From Exilibacterium tricleocarpae (GTDB lineage: Bacteria > Pseudomonadota > Gammaproteobacteria > Pseudomonadales > Cellvibrionaceae): a stretch of 64,000 nt of DNA. The notes beneath the pieces are model-generated. The model searched no databases. It saw nothing but the letters and a program-made list of their open reading frames with translations, and was not told the origin of the DNA. Location of the stretch: NCBI RefSeq assembly GCF_007004655.1, contig NZ_ML660088.1, forward strand, positions 1 to 64,000, written 5' to 3'. Positions 35,594-45,367 of the stretch are shown here, in pieces; position 1 is the first letter of the stretch; the number at the start of each line of letters is the position of its first letter. The translations under genes and the position numbers were made by a program.

Positions 35594-36058
35594 ATGAATA
35601 CCAGCATCAGTTTCCTCGCGATCATTCTGCTTTGCGCCGGCTGTACGGTACCGCCGGCAGCCACCTCGCCAACCCGGGATGACCCCCAGGTCCGCGAGCA
35701 ACAGCGGGAAGTCTATCGGCGCAAGGCGCCCCAGAAGCTACCGCCGGCAGCAGCGGCCAAGCCTGTTACCGGCGAGGTGCCCGAGCCACTGCTGGAGCGC
35801 GTGCGCCGGGCGCTGGTACAGCAGCTCGGGCACGACCGCTTGCGCCTGCACCGCGCCGAAGCGGTCACCTGGCCCAGCGGCGCTATGGGTTGTGCCCTGC
35901 CGGGACAGGTTTACACCCAGGCTTCGGTAAACGGTTATCACGTGGTGTTCGAAGCGGACGGTAAATACTGGGACTATCGCCTCAATCAACGCGGTGGTTT
36001 TCGACACTGTGAAAACCCAGGGCCGACAAAGCGAGTGCTCCAGTATCCGACCCAATAA
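35594..36058 (+). CDS. Small lipoprotein with conserved WPSG-GC domain
   Basis: A 154-residue predicted lipoprotein. The start at MNTSISF is followed by a short hydrophobic stretch and a lipobox-like LLCAGC at about 13-18. After a Pro/Ala-rich linker, the C-terminal half carries VTWPSGAMGCALPGQVYTQ, GYHVVFEADGKYWDY and a final Cys in FRHCENP. I recognise this WP.G..GC..PG..Y.Q pattern as a recurrent uncharacterised domain in bacterial lipoproteins, with the two Cys probably disulfide-bonded. The function is unknown. It is convergent with the S8 protease gene. Confidence 0.75.
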   Translation: MNTSISFLAIILLCAGCTVPPAATSPTRDDPQVREQQREVYRRKAPQKLPPAAAAKPVTGEVPEPLLERVRRALVQQLGHDRLRLHRAEAVTWPSGAMGCALPGQVYTQASVNGYHVVFEADGKYWDYRLNQRGGFRHCENPGPTKRVLQYPTQ

Positions 36059-36059
36059 A

Positions 36060-36081
36060 AACGGGGCCCGAAGGCCCCGTT
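36060..36081 (-). terminator. Rho-independent terminator of the S8 protease gene
   Basis: A 9-bp stem, AACGGGGCC/GGCCCCGTT, with a CGAA loop is followed on the minus strand by five Ts (A-run at 36057-36061). It lies between convergent genes and overlaps the end of the lipoprotein stop region, so it may serve both. Confidence 0.88.
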
Positions 36082-36106
36082 GAGATTCAGAGAAGATTAA
36101 CGACGG

Positions 36107-39100
36107 TCAATCATCGTCCCTATCGTCATCGTCATCGTCATCATCATCGTCATCATCGTCATCGTCGTCCTCATCATCGTCCTTGGCCTTGGGCAGAGGC
36201 GCAGGTGGGTCGACATCCGGTGCCAGGAACAGCAGCGCCTCGGTCGCTTCAGTAGCACCGCCATGAGCACCGGCACCACGATCGCCGTTGGTCAACAGCA
36301 TCACGCCACTTTGCGGTGAACTGCCGGGAAAGTCACCGAAATCAGTCACGCTCAAAGTCCCGGAAGCGCGGGCCGCCAGGTCGCCGCTGGGTATGCCGAG
36401 AAAACGCTCACCAAACGGCGCAATGGTAATATCGCTGATGGCATCGCCCGGACCGCCGTAGTAGAAGTCCTGCGTCACAACATCGATATCGACATTGGTA
36501 ACCAGGGCATCGGCAGCACTCAAACCGAGATGTTCACCGCAAGCCAGCAGTACCGTGTTACCGGTGTTGGTCGCGTGTTCGGCAAAGAAGAAGGCATTGG
36601 CATCACCGGTGCTGAGATCGACCACCCAGGTCAACTGGCGACCGTCGGTAACATTGTCGAAAGTGACATCCCGATTCAGCAGCAGGTAGTCATCAGTGCC
36701 GTCCCGATCGATATCAAACGCTATCTGATGACTCACCGGCACTAAATGGGTTTGTCGATCCCAGGTATTGATAGCGAATGCCCACAGGAATTCCGAGGTG
36801 CAGAAGCCGCTGTCCACCGGCAGGGTGGAGACGCCGACAGCGCGCAAGTCCGGCATCGGCGACATCAGACCTCGCCCGCCACGGGGCATTTCATCGCTAA
36901 GACCGACAATGGCATAGGCATCGTTTTGCGCAATACCGGCACCCTTGTTGACCAGGCCAATGGAATCGGTGCCACCGGTCACCAGGGTGCGGCGATCGGG
37001 CACGACCCGGGCAGCCTGGCGCGGCAGGATGTGCCAGGGCAGAGCCACTTCTTCGCCACCCCTTTCCTTGAGCAGCAGATAACCGTCGAACTCGGAAGCG
37101 GTCAGGGCGGCGGGGTTGTTGCCGTCGCTGCCGGAGTTCATGGCGTTGCCGCTGAGCTTGCGGGGATCGACCCAGAACAGCATGGTGAAGCGTCTCGAGC
37201 TATGTCCGGAGACACTGATGCGACGCTTTTTCGGGTAGACACGCACCGCGCGCGAAGCTTCATCGTCGGCAAACCGGAAGGTCGGCGTCACCGTGATTTT
37301 CTTGCGCTTATCGGACAGGTTCTGCACCTTCACCGTACGGCGGATGATCATCGGCTTGTCGACATCGGCAAAGCCAAGGCTCAACGACGGCTGATTGTCA
37401 TCAGGGGAGAAAGCCAGGAAGGTGGCCGCTGCCGACGCATCAGCTCGCACTTCACCCCCGCCGATGCGGGTGATTTCAGTCAGTTCACCGGTGGTATCGC
37501 TGATGATATCGCGGAAACCGTTATTCATCAGCAACGCCTTCAGCTCCAGTGGCGAACAACCGCTTCTACTATCGTCGTCATCGTCGTCGTCATCATCGTC
37601 ATCGTAACCCCGGGAGCGACATGCTTGTTGCAGCAGTGCCGCAGCGCCAGCCACCATGGGACTGGCACCGGAAGTACCACCGAACGGTGTGCGCACGGTA
37701 CCGGTGGCGACCTCGGCAGAAATAGAGGCGCCGGGTGCACCGATCCCCGGCTTGATGGCATTAAACGACATATCCGGTCCGCGCGCGGTGCTGCTCACTG
37801 TGATTCCCACCAAAGGCGAACTGAACTCCGGCCCGAACTGCACCACGGCATCGCCGGCGCGCAGGATATCGCCATCGGCCTGGCTGATATTGAAACCGGG
37901 GATATTGATGGCCGGTCCGCCACCGAACCCACCGGGAAAGGGCGCTTCAGGCGTAATCAGCATCACAATACCCGCAACGCCGCCGGCAATTTCAATATTG
38001 CGAATCTTGTCACTGAAGTTACAGGCGCCGCGGTCCACCGCCACGATCAACCCGCTGAGATCACCTGCGAACGGGGCGCAGCCATTGAGGTTGCTGCCAT
38101 CGAGATCACCGTATTGTACGGTGGAGGAAATCAGGCTGACCGGGTCCGGCGTCCAGGGATACTTCACCGCGTCGTAAAGCCCCGCAGCCGCTTCCGGTTC
38201 CACCACATTCATTGCAAACGCCTTGGCTGAGGGCACCTGAGTCTGGGCCACAGCCAGTGCGGTAGGTGCCGATGAAGGCGTACCTGTGCAGTAAGGCAGA
38301 TCACCGCAGTTGCCGGCTGAAGACACCGTCAGCACACCGAGCGCCGAAGCATTGTCCACGGCCGTGGAAAGGTCGTCGTCAAACGGCTGGCCGTAGTTCG
38401 CACCCAGCGACATATTGATGATATCCACCCGGTCGTCGGTATCGCCATCGCCGTTGGGGTCCACCGAAAACTCCATTCCCAGGATCAGCGAGATGCCGTT
38501 ACAGGCAGAGGCCAGCGATGCGCAGACCTTGACCGCATAGATATCGGCACCCGGCGCGACGCCATTGACACCGGCGATAATATCCGCCACATGGGTGCCG
38601 TGGCCGGCAAAAGCACCTGGCACCAGCGCCAGGTCATCGATGGGATCGGGATCGGGCTTGGGCGGATCGTCGTTGCCGTTGGGGCCCAGCGGCCACTCGT
38701 TGCCCAGGAAGTCGAAACCGCCAACGACCTTGGCCGTCGGAAACGTGCCCGGCTCGATAATGGTGCCGTCGTTATTGGCGTAGTCGGCGGGGTCGCCTGA
38801 GCCGCCCAGGTCGGCATGGGTGTAATCGACGCCGCTATCGAGCACCGCCACACTGATACCGCTGCCGTCGAGACCGGCTGCCTGCACGGCCGCCGCGCCA
38901 ATATAGGGCACTGTCTCAGACAGGTCCATCTTATAGTCACCCACCGGTCCGACCCGTTCCACAAAGGGATCGGAGGCAATCTCTGCCAGGGCCGCAGCCG
39001 GCACGTCCAGAAACACGGCATTCAGAACATGCTGGACGCGCCCGAGTACGCGAATGGAGGGTTCGCTGGCCATACAACGACCGACGAAAGCATCCTGTTC

Positions 39101-39454
39101 GGCTTCAATGGCATACTTGTGATCGCGACGGGTCGCGGCGAAGCTTGCCGGCAGAGCCGAGGTCGCTGAACTTTTCAGCCGCACAATGACGCGCTGTCTG
39201 CCGGTGGCGCCAATCAACGCAGCGTCGAGTGCCGCCGGCACAGCATTGCGCGCCGGCAGCGCCTGGGCCGGTTGTACGCCCTGGCTGCTGAGCGGGGCGT
39301 CCAGTTTTAAGTTTCTGAGTTCGGGACGCGTGTCGTCGAGACCACTGCGCCCCGCCATCCGGTCTGCGCCGGGTGCGGCCGACGCCAACCCCAGCAATGC
39401 TACCACCCACAGCAGCCGAAACCGCTGTCTGTACAAGCCATTCATAACTTTCAT
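36107..39454 (-). CDS. Secreted S8 serine protease with poly-Asp tracts
   Basis: A 1115-residue subtilase precursor with signal peptide about 1-30 and an I9-like propeptide about 85-170. The triad is Asp206 (LDSGVD), His285 (GHGTHVA) and Ser595 (GTSGASPM). A PA-type insertion at about 450-550 includes CAPFAGDLSGLIVAVDRGACNF, and a long beta-rich C-terminal region follows. Cys612 and Cys633 bracket a run of eleven Asp at 618-628. The C-terminus ends D3-E-D16-R-D3. Both tracts are encoded by mixed GAT/GAC codons. Acidic tracts might bind calcium or adapt the enzyme to salt. Substrate unknown. Confidence 0.93.
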   Translation of the reverse strand: MKVMNGLYRQRFRLLWVVALLGLASAAPGADRMAGRSGLDDTRPELRNLKLDAPLSSQGVQPAQALPARNAVPAALDAALIGATGRQRVIVRLKSSATSALPASFAATRRDHKYAIEAEQDAFVGRCMASEPSIRVLGRVQHVLNAVFLDVPAAALAEIASDPFVERVGPVGDYKMDLSETVPYIGAAAVQAAGLDGSGISVAVLDSGVDYTHADLGGSGDPADYANNDGTIIEPGTFPTAKVVGGFDFLGNEWPLGPNGNDDPPKPDPDPIDDLALVPGAFAGHGTHVADIIAGVNGVAPGADIYAVKVCASLASACNGISLILGMEFSVDPNGDGDTDDRVDIINMSLGANYGQPFDDDLSTAVDNASALGVLTVSSAGNCGDLPYCTGTPSSAPTALAVAQTQVPSAKAFAMNVVEPEAAAGLYDAVKYPWTPDPVSLISSTVQYGDLDGSNLNGCAPFAGDLSGLIVAVDRGACNFSDKIRNIEIAGGVAGIVMLITPEAPFPGGFGGGPAINIPGFNISQADGDILRAGDAVVQFGPEFSSPLVGITVSSTARGPDMSFNAIKPGIGAPGASISAEVATGTVRTPFGGTSGASPMVAGAAALLQQACRSRGYDDDDDDDDDDDSRSGCSPLELKALLMNNGFRDIISDTTGELTEITRIGGGEVRADASAAATFLAFSPDDNQPSLSLGFADVDKPMIIRRTVKVQNLSDKRKKITVTPTFRFADDEASRAVRVYPKKRRISVSGHSSRRFTMLFWVDPRKLSGNAMNSGSDGNNPAALTASEFDGYLLLKERGGEEVALPWHILPRQAARVVPDRRTLVTGGTDSIGLVNKGAGIAQNDAYAIVGLSDEMPRGGRGLMSPMPDLRAVGVSTLPVDSGFCTSEFLWAFAINTWDRQTHLVPVSHQIAFDIDRDGTDDYLLLNRDVTFDNVTDGRQLTWVVDLSTGDANAFFFAEHATNTGNTVLLACGEHLGLSAADALVTNVDIDVVTQDFYYGGPGDAISDITIAPFGERFLGIPSGDLAARASGTLSVTDFGDFPGSSPQSGVMLLTNGDRGAGAHGGATEATEALLFLAPDVDPPAPLPKAKDDDEDDDDDDDDDDDDDDDDRDDD

Positions 39455-41106
39455 AGGAATGAACTCCGTGCTTTATTTTATTGGACGGGCAGGCGCGACG
39501 AAGCGCAGGGTGTCTTGCAACGGTGCAAAAACAATTGGAGAGCGCTTGCGAGTGACAACAGGCGCCACCGGGCTCAAGCCCCGGCGCCACTCGCAGAGCA
39601 AATCACATTGCGTGAAACATTTGTTTTTATAGTCGATGCGGGAAGGCGCGTCATAGCCTCGCTTCCTGCTTATTATTAACTTGTCATTCATCATCCACTT
39701 GCTGCTTATAAATGGATAAAGCTGGTCTTGACAGCCGTTACGGCAACACACCAACAGGCAACTGAGCCACAGTATTTTTCGTCACACCCATTTTTTTATG
39801 CGCTAATGAAAACACGCATATGCTTGGTTCGAATAGATAGACGTATGGCAGGGGTAACACCTCAAGGCGCTGTTCGTTAAGATCGCGCACCGGCGGCATA
39901 CACTTCATTCCTACCATAGCGAGGGCATCTATGAATCGCGCAAATCCAGCGCCTGACAGCCTTATACTGCTGATATCCAGTGGTAAAACCGAGGGTTGAA
40001 ACGCATTTTTATTCTTAAACGACAAGAAACCACATGTCGCGCCACTATATATTCTTTATATTTTTCCACCATAAGAAATTTTTCTCTGATTCACATTTGT
40101 TGTAACGTGACAAAAGTGCCCGGCTGTTGTTTCCACCCTGCAACGCCTGCAAACCCGAGGGTTGCGCGTGTGTCGAAGCGTTGCCACATTACAACACAGG
40201 ATTCAAGGAGCAGACACCAAGCCAGACGAATGAAAAGCTCACCAACGTCATCATCAACAACAGCACGTGCGCCGGGCCGGATACACGCACTCATGGCAAA
40301 CGCCCTTTCCTTGCAGGTAAAAGTTCCACGTAAAAAAACAGATTTACAAACAAAAAAAATTAACAGCAAAACAGCACAAGAAAATTTTTAGAAAAAGTTA
40401 ATCGAGACATTTTTGCTTTACTGCTGTGGCCGTTTTCTGTGGCTGGCGGGCGAACTGATCGGGCTTAGCGCAGCAATGTATTCGTGACACGTTATCATCC
40501 TTGACTAGCGACCAGCTCCCAGGAAGTCACCAAGAGCCGCGCCAGACAGTTTGCCCCACTTGGCAAACTCGCCGCCTGTCTCACGCCTTCGGGTACACAC
40601 GGGTACGAGGAATGAGATATTTACTCCGCACATTCAGTGGTTAACACCACACAGCGTGTAAACAGTAGGAAACAGATTACGTTTTTTGTTAAGCAAAGGC
40701 GCGCTGGCCAGAAAGCAAGCACTACACCCCTGCCCGCTCTCAAATCAAACCGCTCCAGTTATAGGGTATGACAATGAATAAACAGGCAATCTAAAAACGA
40801 AACATTCACAACCACCGGTTTTATCCAATCTGTTTCAGCTACCAGCATAAGAGAGAGGAAACGCTTAGACACATTTCAATCAAGAAAATATATTTCAAAT
40901 ATATTTTGATTCCGTTGTGGACTCGAGACGCCCAATCTATGTAGCATCCTGGCAGAAAGTAAATACAGAGCCGTGTTTTAAACACTTTACACTCCAGCAC
41001 GGGATGGTACTCACACTGGTAAGCTCGATTGCCCAACAGCATTTGCGAGACAGTAGCAGTTACAAAACGTCTGGTTTTATACAACCGGGTAAAGAGCGCT
41101 TAAAAT
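39455..41106. other. 1.65-kb A/T-rich noncoding region
   Basis: No open frame here has family similarity, credible start context or gene-like codon use. Base composition is clearly more A/T-rich than the surrounding genes. It contains the promoter of the S8 protease at its left end and of the small gene at 41107 at its right end. A 95-codon minus-strand frame (39738-40025) was considered and not supported. A small RNA cannot be excluded. Confidence 0.5.
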
Positions 41107-41292
41107 ATGCCGGATAACCAAACCAACTACGACTTTTTCAAAGACCTGAAAGACAAAGGCACCTCCGCAAAAGAAGCTGTGGATGCTGCGGCCGAAAGAG
41201 GCATGGAAGAAATTTCAATCGTACGGATGCTGAGAGAAGTCTACGGTTTGTCCTTTTTCACTGCTGCAGATCTCGCCAGACAACCGAACTAA
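41107..41292 (+). CDS. Small helical protein (61 aa) of unknown function
   Basis: A 61-residue acidic protein starting MPDNQTNYDFFKDL and containing ISIVRMLREVYGLSFFTAADL near 37-57. The LREVYGLS block resembles the helix of the ribosomal L7/L12 C-terminal-like fold found in several small bacterial proteins; that link is tentative. An AAAGAG precedes the ATG by about 9 bp. It stands alone between an A/T-rich desert and the usher gene, which lies on the opposite strand. Codon use is gene-like, so I regard it as real. Confidence 0.6.
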   Translation: MPDNQTNYDFFKDLKDKGTSAKEAVDAAAERGMEEISIVRMLREVYGLSFFTAADLARQPN

Positions 41293-41407
41293 TACGCAAA
41301 AAAATTATATTAAGGCGTATATATTTACAGGTTGTCGACAAAAATTTGACCCGGTCTTTAAAGGTAAAACAGAGCAACAACGCGACCGGCAAACAAGTTC
41401 CAGCCCG

Positions 41408-44197
41408 CTATCGACACACCAGAGTCCCCAGTCGCCCGATCTGGCGCTGCGGTTGATAATCGGGCACCGCAACACGACATTGATCCGTTCGGGTTCTCAC
41501 CTCAAGCTGTTTTACACCCTGCTTGAGCTCGGCCTGAAACAGCCCAAATTCATCCGTCACCGCCAGCCCCTCAACCCCTTCAATCAAGGCATTCGCCAGC
41601 GGCGCTCCGGAGTCAGTGACAATTCGCCCAAAGACCACATCGATCCTGGCAACAGTCCATTTGATTCGCTTGACATTGCCGGGATACAGAGTGATCTCCT
41701 CTTCTTTCTGTTCATAGGCCAGGAATTGCTCGCCGGTGTCTTTCACTTTTACCCGATAGGTTTCAAACGGCCTTAGATTGACCACGGAAATCCTGCCAGG
41801 CTTGGTATAACTGCGAACCGCGTCGTCCACCAGCACATCAAAATGCCCGTCGTATTTCTCCGAATCCATTTCAATAATGACAGCACTCTGATTTATCTCC
41901 CGCCCTCCCATGGCCAGCCCCTCGGTATCGCCGATCAGCGAGGTGGTCAACACGCCGCTGTAACCGGTCTCAGTGTCCCCGTCAAGGGTTCGCTGATTGA
42001 GCGAGGCCCTGATTTGCGCGCGGGACGACTCCCATCTCATATCCGCGTCTACAGACTGCGCGCCATTGTCATTCTGCGCAATCAGACCGACGTCGAGGTT
42101 ACTGGTCAACAGCTCTCTGTCGTTCCAGTTCACGCTTACCTGCGATATGTCATCCGCATTGCCGTTTTTCTCCTCAAACCGGGATTGGGAAGCCCGGTAC
42201 TGCCAATGGTCAGAGCTAAAATTGATCGAAACGCGGATCAACGCCTGCCAGTCACCTTCTTGCTCAGTGACGGAAAAATCGGTAAGCAGGTGAGCGGTAT
42301 CGGAAAATCGCAGCGTCGGTAGATTGAGACTTAGCGTGTTGGAAGCAAGGCGGTCGCCATTGCGCTCGTTTAAACGGTGCTCAAAGTCTATGCGCCCCTT
42401 ACCCAGCGGATAGGTCAGCCGCAGGTTGGCCTGGGCGCTGGCCTCTTCACCGAGCAACAGTTCATCATCTGGGGACAGCGGGCCGCGCGTCTCGACATCC
42501 AGCTCGCGAAAGTTACCGTTAATAAAGAGATCGCCGATCCTTGCATTTGTCGATACAAAATAACCCGAATCCCCCCGGGAGGTTTGCGCCGCAGACAGCG
42601 TTGCATTTAAATGTCTGCCCAGGAAAAACACCCCCGCTTCCACCAGAGCATCGGTATCGGTAACGGCCCCGCCACCCTGGACACCGAGGCTGTCGGCAAC
42701 CCGGGTTGAGTAGCTGCCTCTGACCAGCCAGTTGTCCCTGCTATCCGGAAACGTGTTATCCGCCTCGTCAGCCATCAACCGCCCTGCTTCGAGGAAATAC
42801 ACGCTTTGGTCGGTCGGGGGAATCTGATTGGTTTTGCGATAAAAACGGATTTCTTCAAAGACCAGGGTCGCCCCCTCAAGCACCCTGATGGTGATATCGT
42901 AGGCACCGCTGGGCAACAGGCTGGTGTCCAACACCTGGTTGCCGGCGGGATAGACATCGGCGCTGATCAGCCTGCCGTCCCGCAACAGCTCAACCCGGCT
43001 GCGGTTAGTCAGGAAAATCGCCAGCGGTGTGCCCTCGGAAAAGTCCAGGTCATTGCGGGTATCGAGTGTGCTGGCAAGCCTGATACCCGCAATCTGCAGG
43101 GGTGGAAGAAATTCAGAGTCCTGGTTGTTGGTTTGCAGGAGCCCGATCTGGCGGGACTTTCCTTCAAAGTCGTTCTCCAGCGCCACGAGGTCAAACACCA
43201 GATCATCCCGCTTTGATAGATTGCTGAACATCCTCAGCCGCGATTCACCCAACGCAATCAAGGTGCTGCCGTTGATGCTGTAGTCCTCGTCCTGACTCCG
43301 GGTACCGGAGTAGGCCGCCGAAATTCCGTGGATAAAAGAGAGGCCGGCGTCTGACGCCGGTAGAAACTTCGGTACGGTCAACTGTTGCACGCTGAGTTCC
43401 TCGGGCGAGACAAACAGGTCGACCCGATAACCGGATTCGTCAAAGATCACACCGGTCACCAGGCTTGGCAGCTTCCCGCAGTCGGCAGTCCGGCTGGCCC
43501 GGCAAAGCAGACTTTCATTACTGGCAAGCCCCTGGGAAAGGACTTCCAGAGTACGGCTTCGACTGAGCAGGTTGGGAATCCTGGCCACCACCTCCTCGGG
43601 GTTACTGAAGGTGATTTCACCCGGCGTGTAGGTGGCCAGAGTGGAGACCAGAAACTGTCCGCCGTAGTAAACATCCACCAGGGTGGTCTGGGGCTCCAGC
43701 AAAAACTCAAACCCCGGCGGCACTGCCGGGGCTTTCGCCTTAGTCTGCAATTTCGGGGTTAGCGGTGCAGGAGCCTCAAGCTTTGAGGTTTTGGATTCAA
43801 CCGCTATCGCTGTCAGCGCTGTCGGTTTAGGTGCTGTGGACCTAAGTGTCGTGGGCGTAATCGCTGTAGGTTCAAACGCCGTAGATTTTAATGTTGTCAC
43901 TTCGAAAAGCCGCGACTCGGACACGCCCGAGCCGAATGATTTCGGCTCAGCACTGTTCAGCTCAGCGATACCCGCCGCCACGAGTTGGCGCGGACCACCA
44001 GCGGGCGTCGAGGTCGACGCCTGCGGCGTGTCTTTATGGGGGAAACCTGACCAGACACCAGGACCAACAGGAACTGCCTCTGTTGACTGAACAATACCGT
44101 CAACCGGGTCGAGAGCCGCCGGAAATAACCCGTCGCCCTGCCCCAACTGATATCCCAGTCCTTCCCACAACACTGTCAAAACAACGATTGCTAACAC
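41408..44197 (-). CDS. TcfC/CS1-type fimbrial usher
   Basis: A 929-residue outer-membrane usher of the alternate (alpha/CS1) chaperone-usher class. After a hydrophobic N-terminus there is a ~140-residue Ser/Thr/Pro/Ala-rich stretch with degenerate repeats (about 65-170). The usher begins at PPGFEFLLEPQTTLVDVYYGG. A plug and 24-strand-type barrel follow, with SADVYPAGNQVLDTSLLPSGAYDITIRV and IRFYRKTNQIPPTDQSVYFLEAG. The C-terminal carboxypeptidase-like E-set domain has FGRIVTDSGAPLANALIEG. Pilin lies just upstream and the chaperone 2.4 kb away on the other strand. The low-complexity insert is not part of the family. Confidence 0.85.
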   Translation of the reverse strand: MLAIVVLTVLWEGLGYQLGQGDGLFPAALDPVDGIVQSTEAVPVGPGVWSGFPHKDTPQASTSTPAGGPRQLVAAGIAELNSAEPKSFGSGVSESRLFEVTTLKSTAFEPTAITPTTLRSTAPKPTALTAIAVESKTSKLEAPAPLTPKLQTKAKAPAVPPGFEFLLEPQTTLVDVYYGGQFLVSTLATYTPGEITFSNPEEVVARIPNLLSRSRTLEVLSQGLASNESLLCRASRTADCGKLPSLVTGVIFDESGYRVDLFVSPEELSVQQLTVPKFLPASDAGLSFIHGISAAYSGTRSQDEDYSINGSTLIALGESRLRMFSNLSKRDDLVFDLVALENDFEGKSRQIGLLQTNNQDSEFLPPLQIAGIRLASTLDTRNDLDFSEGTPLAIFLTNRSRVELLRDGRLISADVYPAGNQVLDTSLLPSGAYDITIRVLEGATLVFEEIRFYRKTNQIPPTDQSVYFLEAGRLMADEADNTFPDSRDNWLVRGSYSTRVADSLGVQGGGAVTDTDALVEAGVFFLGRHLNATLSAAQTSRGDSGYFVSTNARIGDLFINGNFRELDVETRGPLSPDDELLLGEEASAQANLRLTYPLGKGRIDFEHRLNERNGDRLASNTLSLNLPTLRFSDTAHLLTDFSVTEQEGDWQALIRVSINFSSDHWQYRASQSRFEEKNGNADDISQVSVNWNDRELLTSNLDVGLIAQNDNGAQSVDADMRWESSRAQIRASLNQRTLDGDTETGYSGVLTTSLIGDTEGLAMGGREINQSAVIIEMDSEKYDGHFDVLVDDAVRSYTKPGRISVVNLRPFETYRVKVKDTGEQFLAYEQKEEEITLYPGNVKRIKWTVARIDVVFGRIVTDSGAPLANALIEGVEGLAVTDEFGLFQAELKQGVKQLEVRTRTDQCRVAVPDYQPQRQIGRLGTLVCR

Positions 44198-44270
44198 TAG
44201 CCGAACTTACCCGCGCTTTTATCATAGGTCTTAACGCTTGAGCAGATAAATGTCTATACCGGCCGGGCGC

Positions 44271-44301
44271 ACTAAAAAAGCCGACATCCAATGCCGGCTT
44301 T
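44271..44301 (-). terminator. Terminator between pilin and usher genes
   Basis: An 11-bp stem with one mismatch (AAAGCCGACAT/ATGCCGGCTTT), loop CCA, is followed on the minus strand by six Ts (A-run 44274-44279). It sits between the pilin stop and the usher start, so most transcripts should cover the pilin only, giving pilin excess over usher. Confidence 0.85.
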
Positions 44302-44331
44302 CGTGGCCTACCGCCAGACAACTTATAAAAC

Positions 44332-44862
44332 CTAATTGGGCGCGACCAGGAAAGTTAAGGTGTCGCTGTAGGTATTGGGAGCGGCGCTGTCGATCTCGCT
44401 TTGTGCCACTGAGATGATCACCTCGGTGGGCTCAGTGCCGCCGCAATCGATAGCCGTCGTATTTGCGGCAAAACCCCCGCCGTCATTGTTGTTGACACCT
44501 TCACTCAGGGTTACGCCGTCGTAGCTGACAGAGTAGGTCATGGTAGCGGTGCCGCTGTCGAGTAGAAATGCACCGGTATCGCCATTATTGGTGTCTGCAG
44601 TGGAGGTGGCGGTGACATTGTAGGTGCCTGCCGCGGCATTGGTATAAACGCAAAAGTTCTCCGTTACCGTCGCACCTGAACCCGGGGTATAGGAAAGGGT
44701 TTGATCATCCAAACTGGAGATGCGAATCAGGTCGGGAACGACTAAGTCGACAACGAAGTCACCGCTGGAAGAGGTTCCGAGCGTGCCGTCATTGGCAGCC
44801 AGGGCCGGTAAAGCGCCACATACCAAGGCTGTAGCATAGAGAGATTTTATCAGCTTGTTCAT
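44332..44862 (-). CDS. Probable major pilin subunit
   Basis: A 176-residue secreted protein with a clear signal peptide (cleavage near ALAA-N, residue 23). The mature part is a beta-sandwich: IRISSLDDQTLSYTPGSG, FCVYTNAAAGTYNVTATS, an extended central region, DCGG near 142, and TYSDTLTFLVAPN at the C-terminus. The two Cys (FCVY, DCGG) and the LDD opening recur in the other pilin-like proteins of this locus. Its place before the usher with an intervening strong terminator suggests the most abundant subunit. Confidence 0.75.
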   Translation of the reverse strand: MNKLIKSLYATALVCGALPALAANDGTLGTSSSGDFVVDLVVPDLIRISSLDDQTLSYTPGSGATVTENFCVYTNAAAGTYNVTATSTADTNNGDTGAFLLDSGTATMTYSVSYDGVTLSEGVNNNDGGGFAANTTAIDCGGTEPTEVIISVAQSEIDSAAPNTYSDTLTFLVAPN

Positions 44863-45367
44863 AACTCAAATTTCCGTGGTTGATCCGGGTGAGTGGAGAG
44901 TCACTCTCCCGTGTTTACGATTTCTATGGTTTTTTATTCACCGCTTATGGTTTTTGAAAAAGTTTCCTTACTGTTTCGCATTCAGCTTTTAAACCGCTAT
45001 TTCTGAAAATCACCCTTTGGAAATCCTTTAAACCGACCTTTATAACTACTTAATCTAACAGTCTGCTGATTTTCTTAGAATAATTACAGCTGCCTGTAGA
45101 TCGCGCTTATTACCAAATAAAACCAAGTATTGTCTTCTTATATCTCAATGGTTTTAAACGACAACCGCGTTAGACACACTATATATAACCGGGTATTGAA
45201 TCTCAATAAAATAGTCAACTTTACGTCAGCTTTTTACGACCACTCATCCGCCTTTTTAAAAACGTCAAAGTCCTGACGTTCGCTCATGCAAACTGATCTC
45301 GCTACCATAACTTGTTGATGAGACGGTTTTTTTGAGTCGATAGAAGTGCAACGAGACTTACAATTAC
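44863..45367. other. A/T-rich divergent promoter region of the pilus locus
   Basis: This 505-bp spacer between divergently transcribed pilin-like genes has low G/C and many A- and T-runs. It contains no supported coding sequence. It should hold the promoters of both halves of the pilus locus. Confidence 0.5.

Noticed and set aside
39738-40025. 95-codon minus-strand frame
   Set aside because: It would need a TTG start with no ribosome-binding site, and it has no recognisable motif.
40091-40369. 92-codon minus-strand frame, hydrophobic N-terminus
   Set aside because: Codon use is unlike neighbouring genes, there is no start context and no family pattern.
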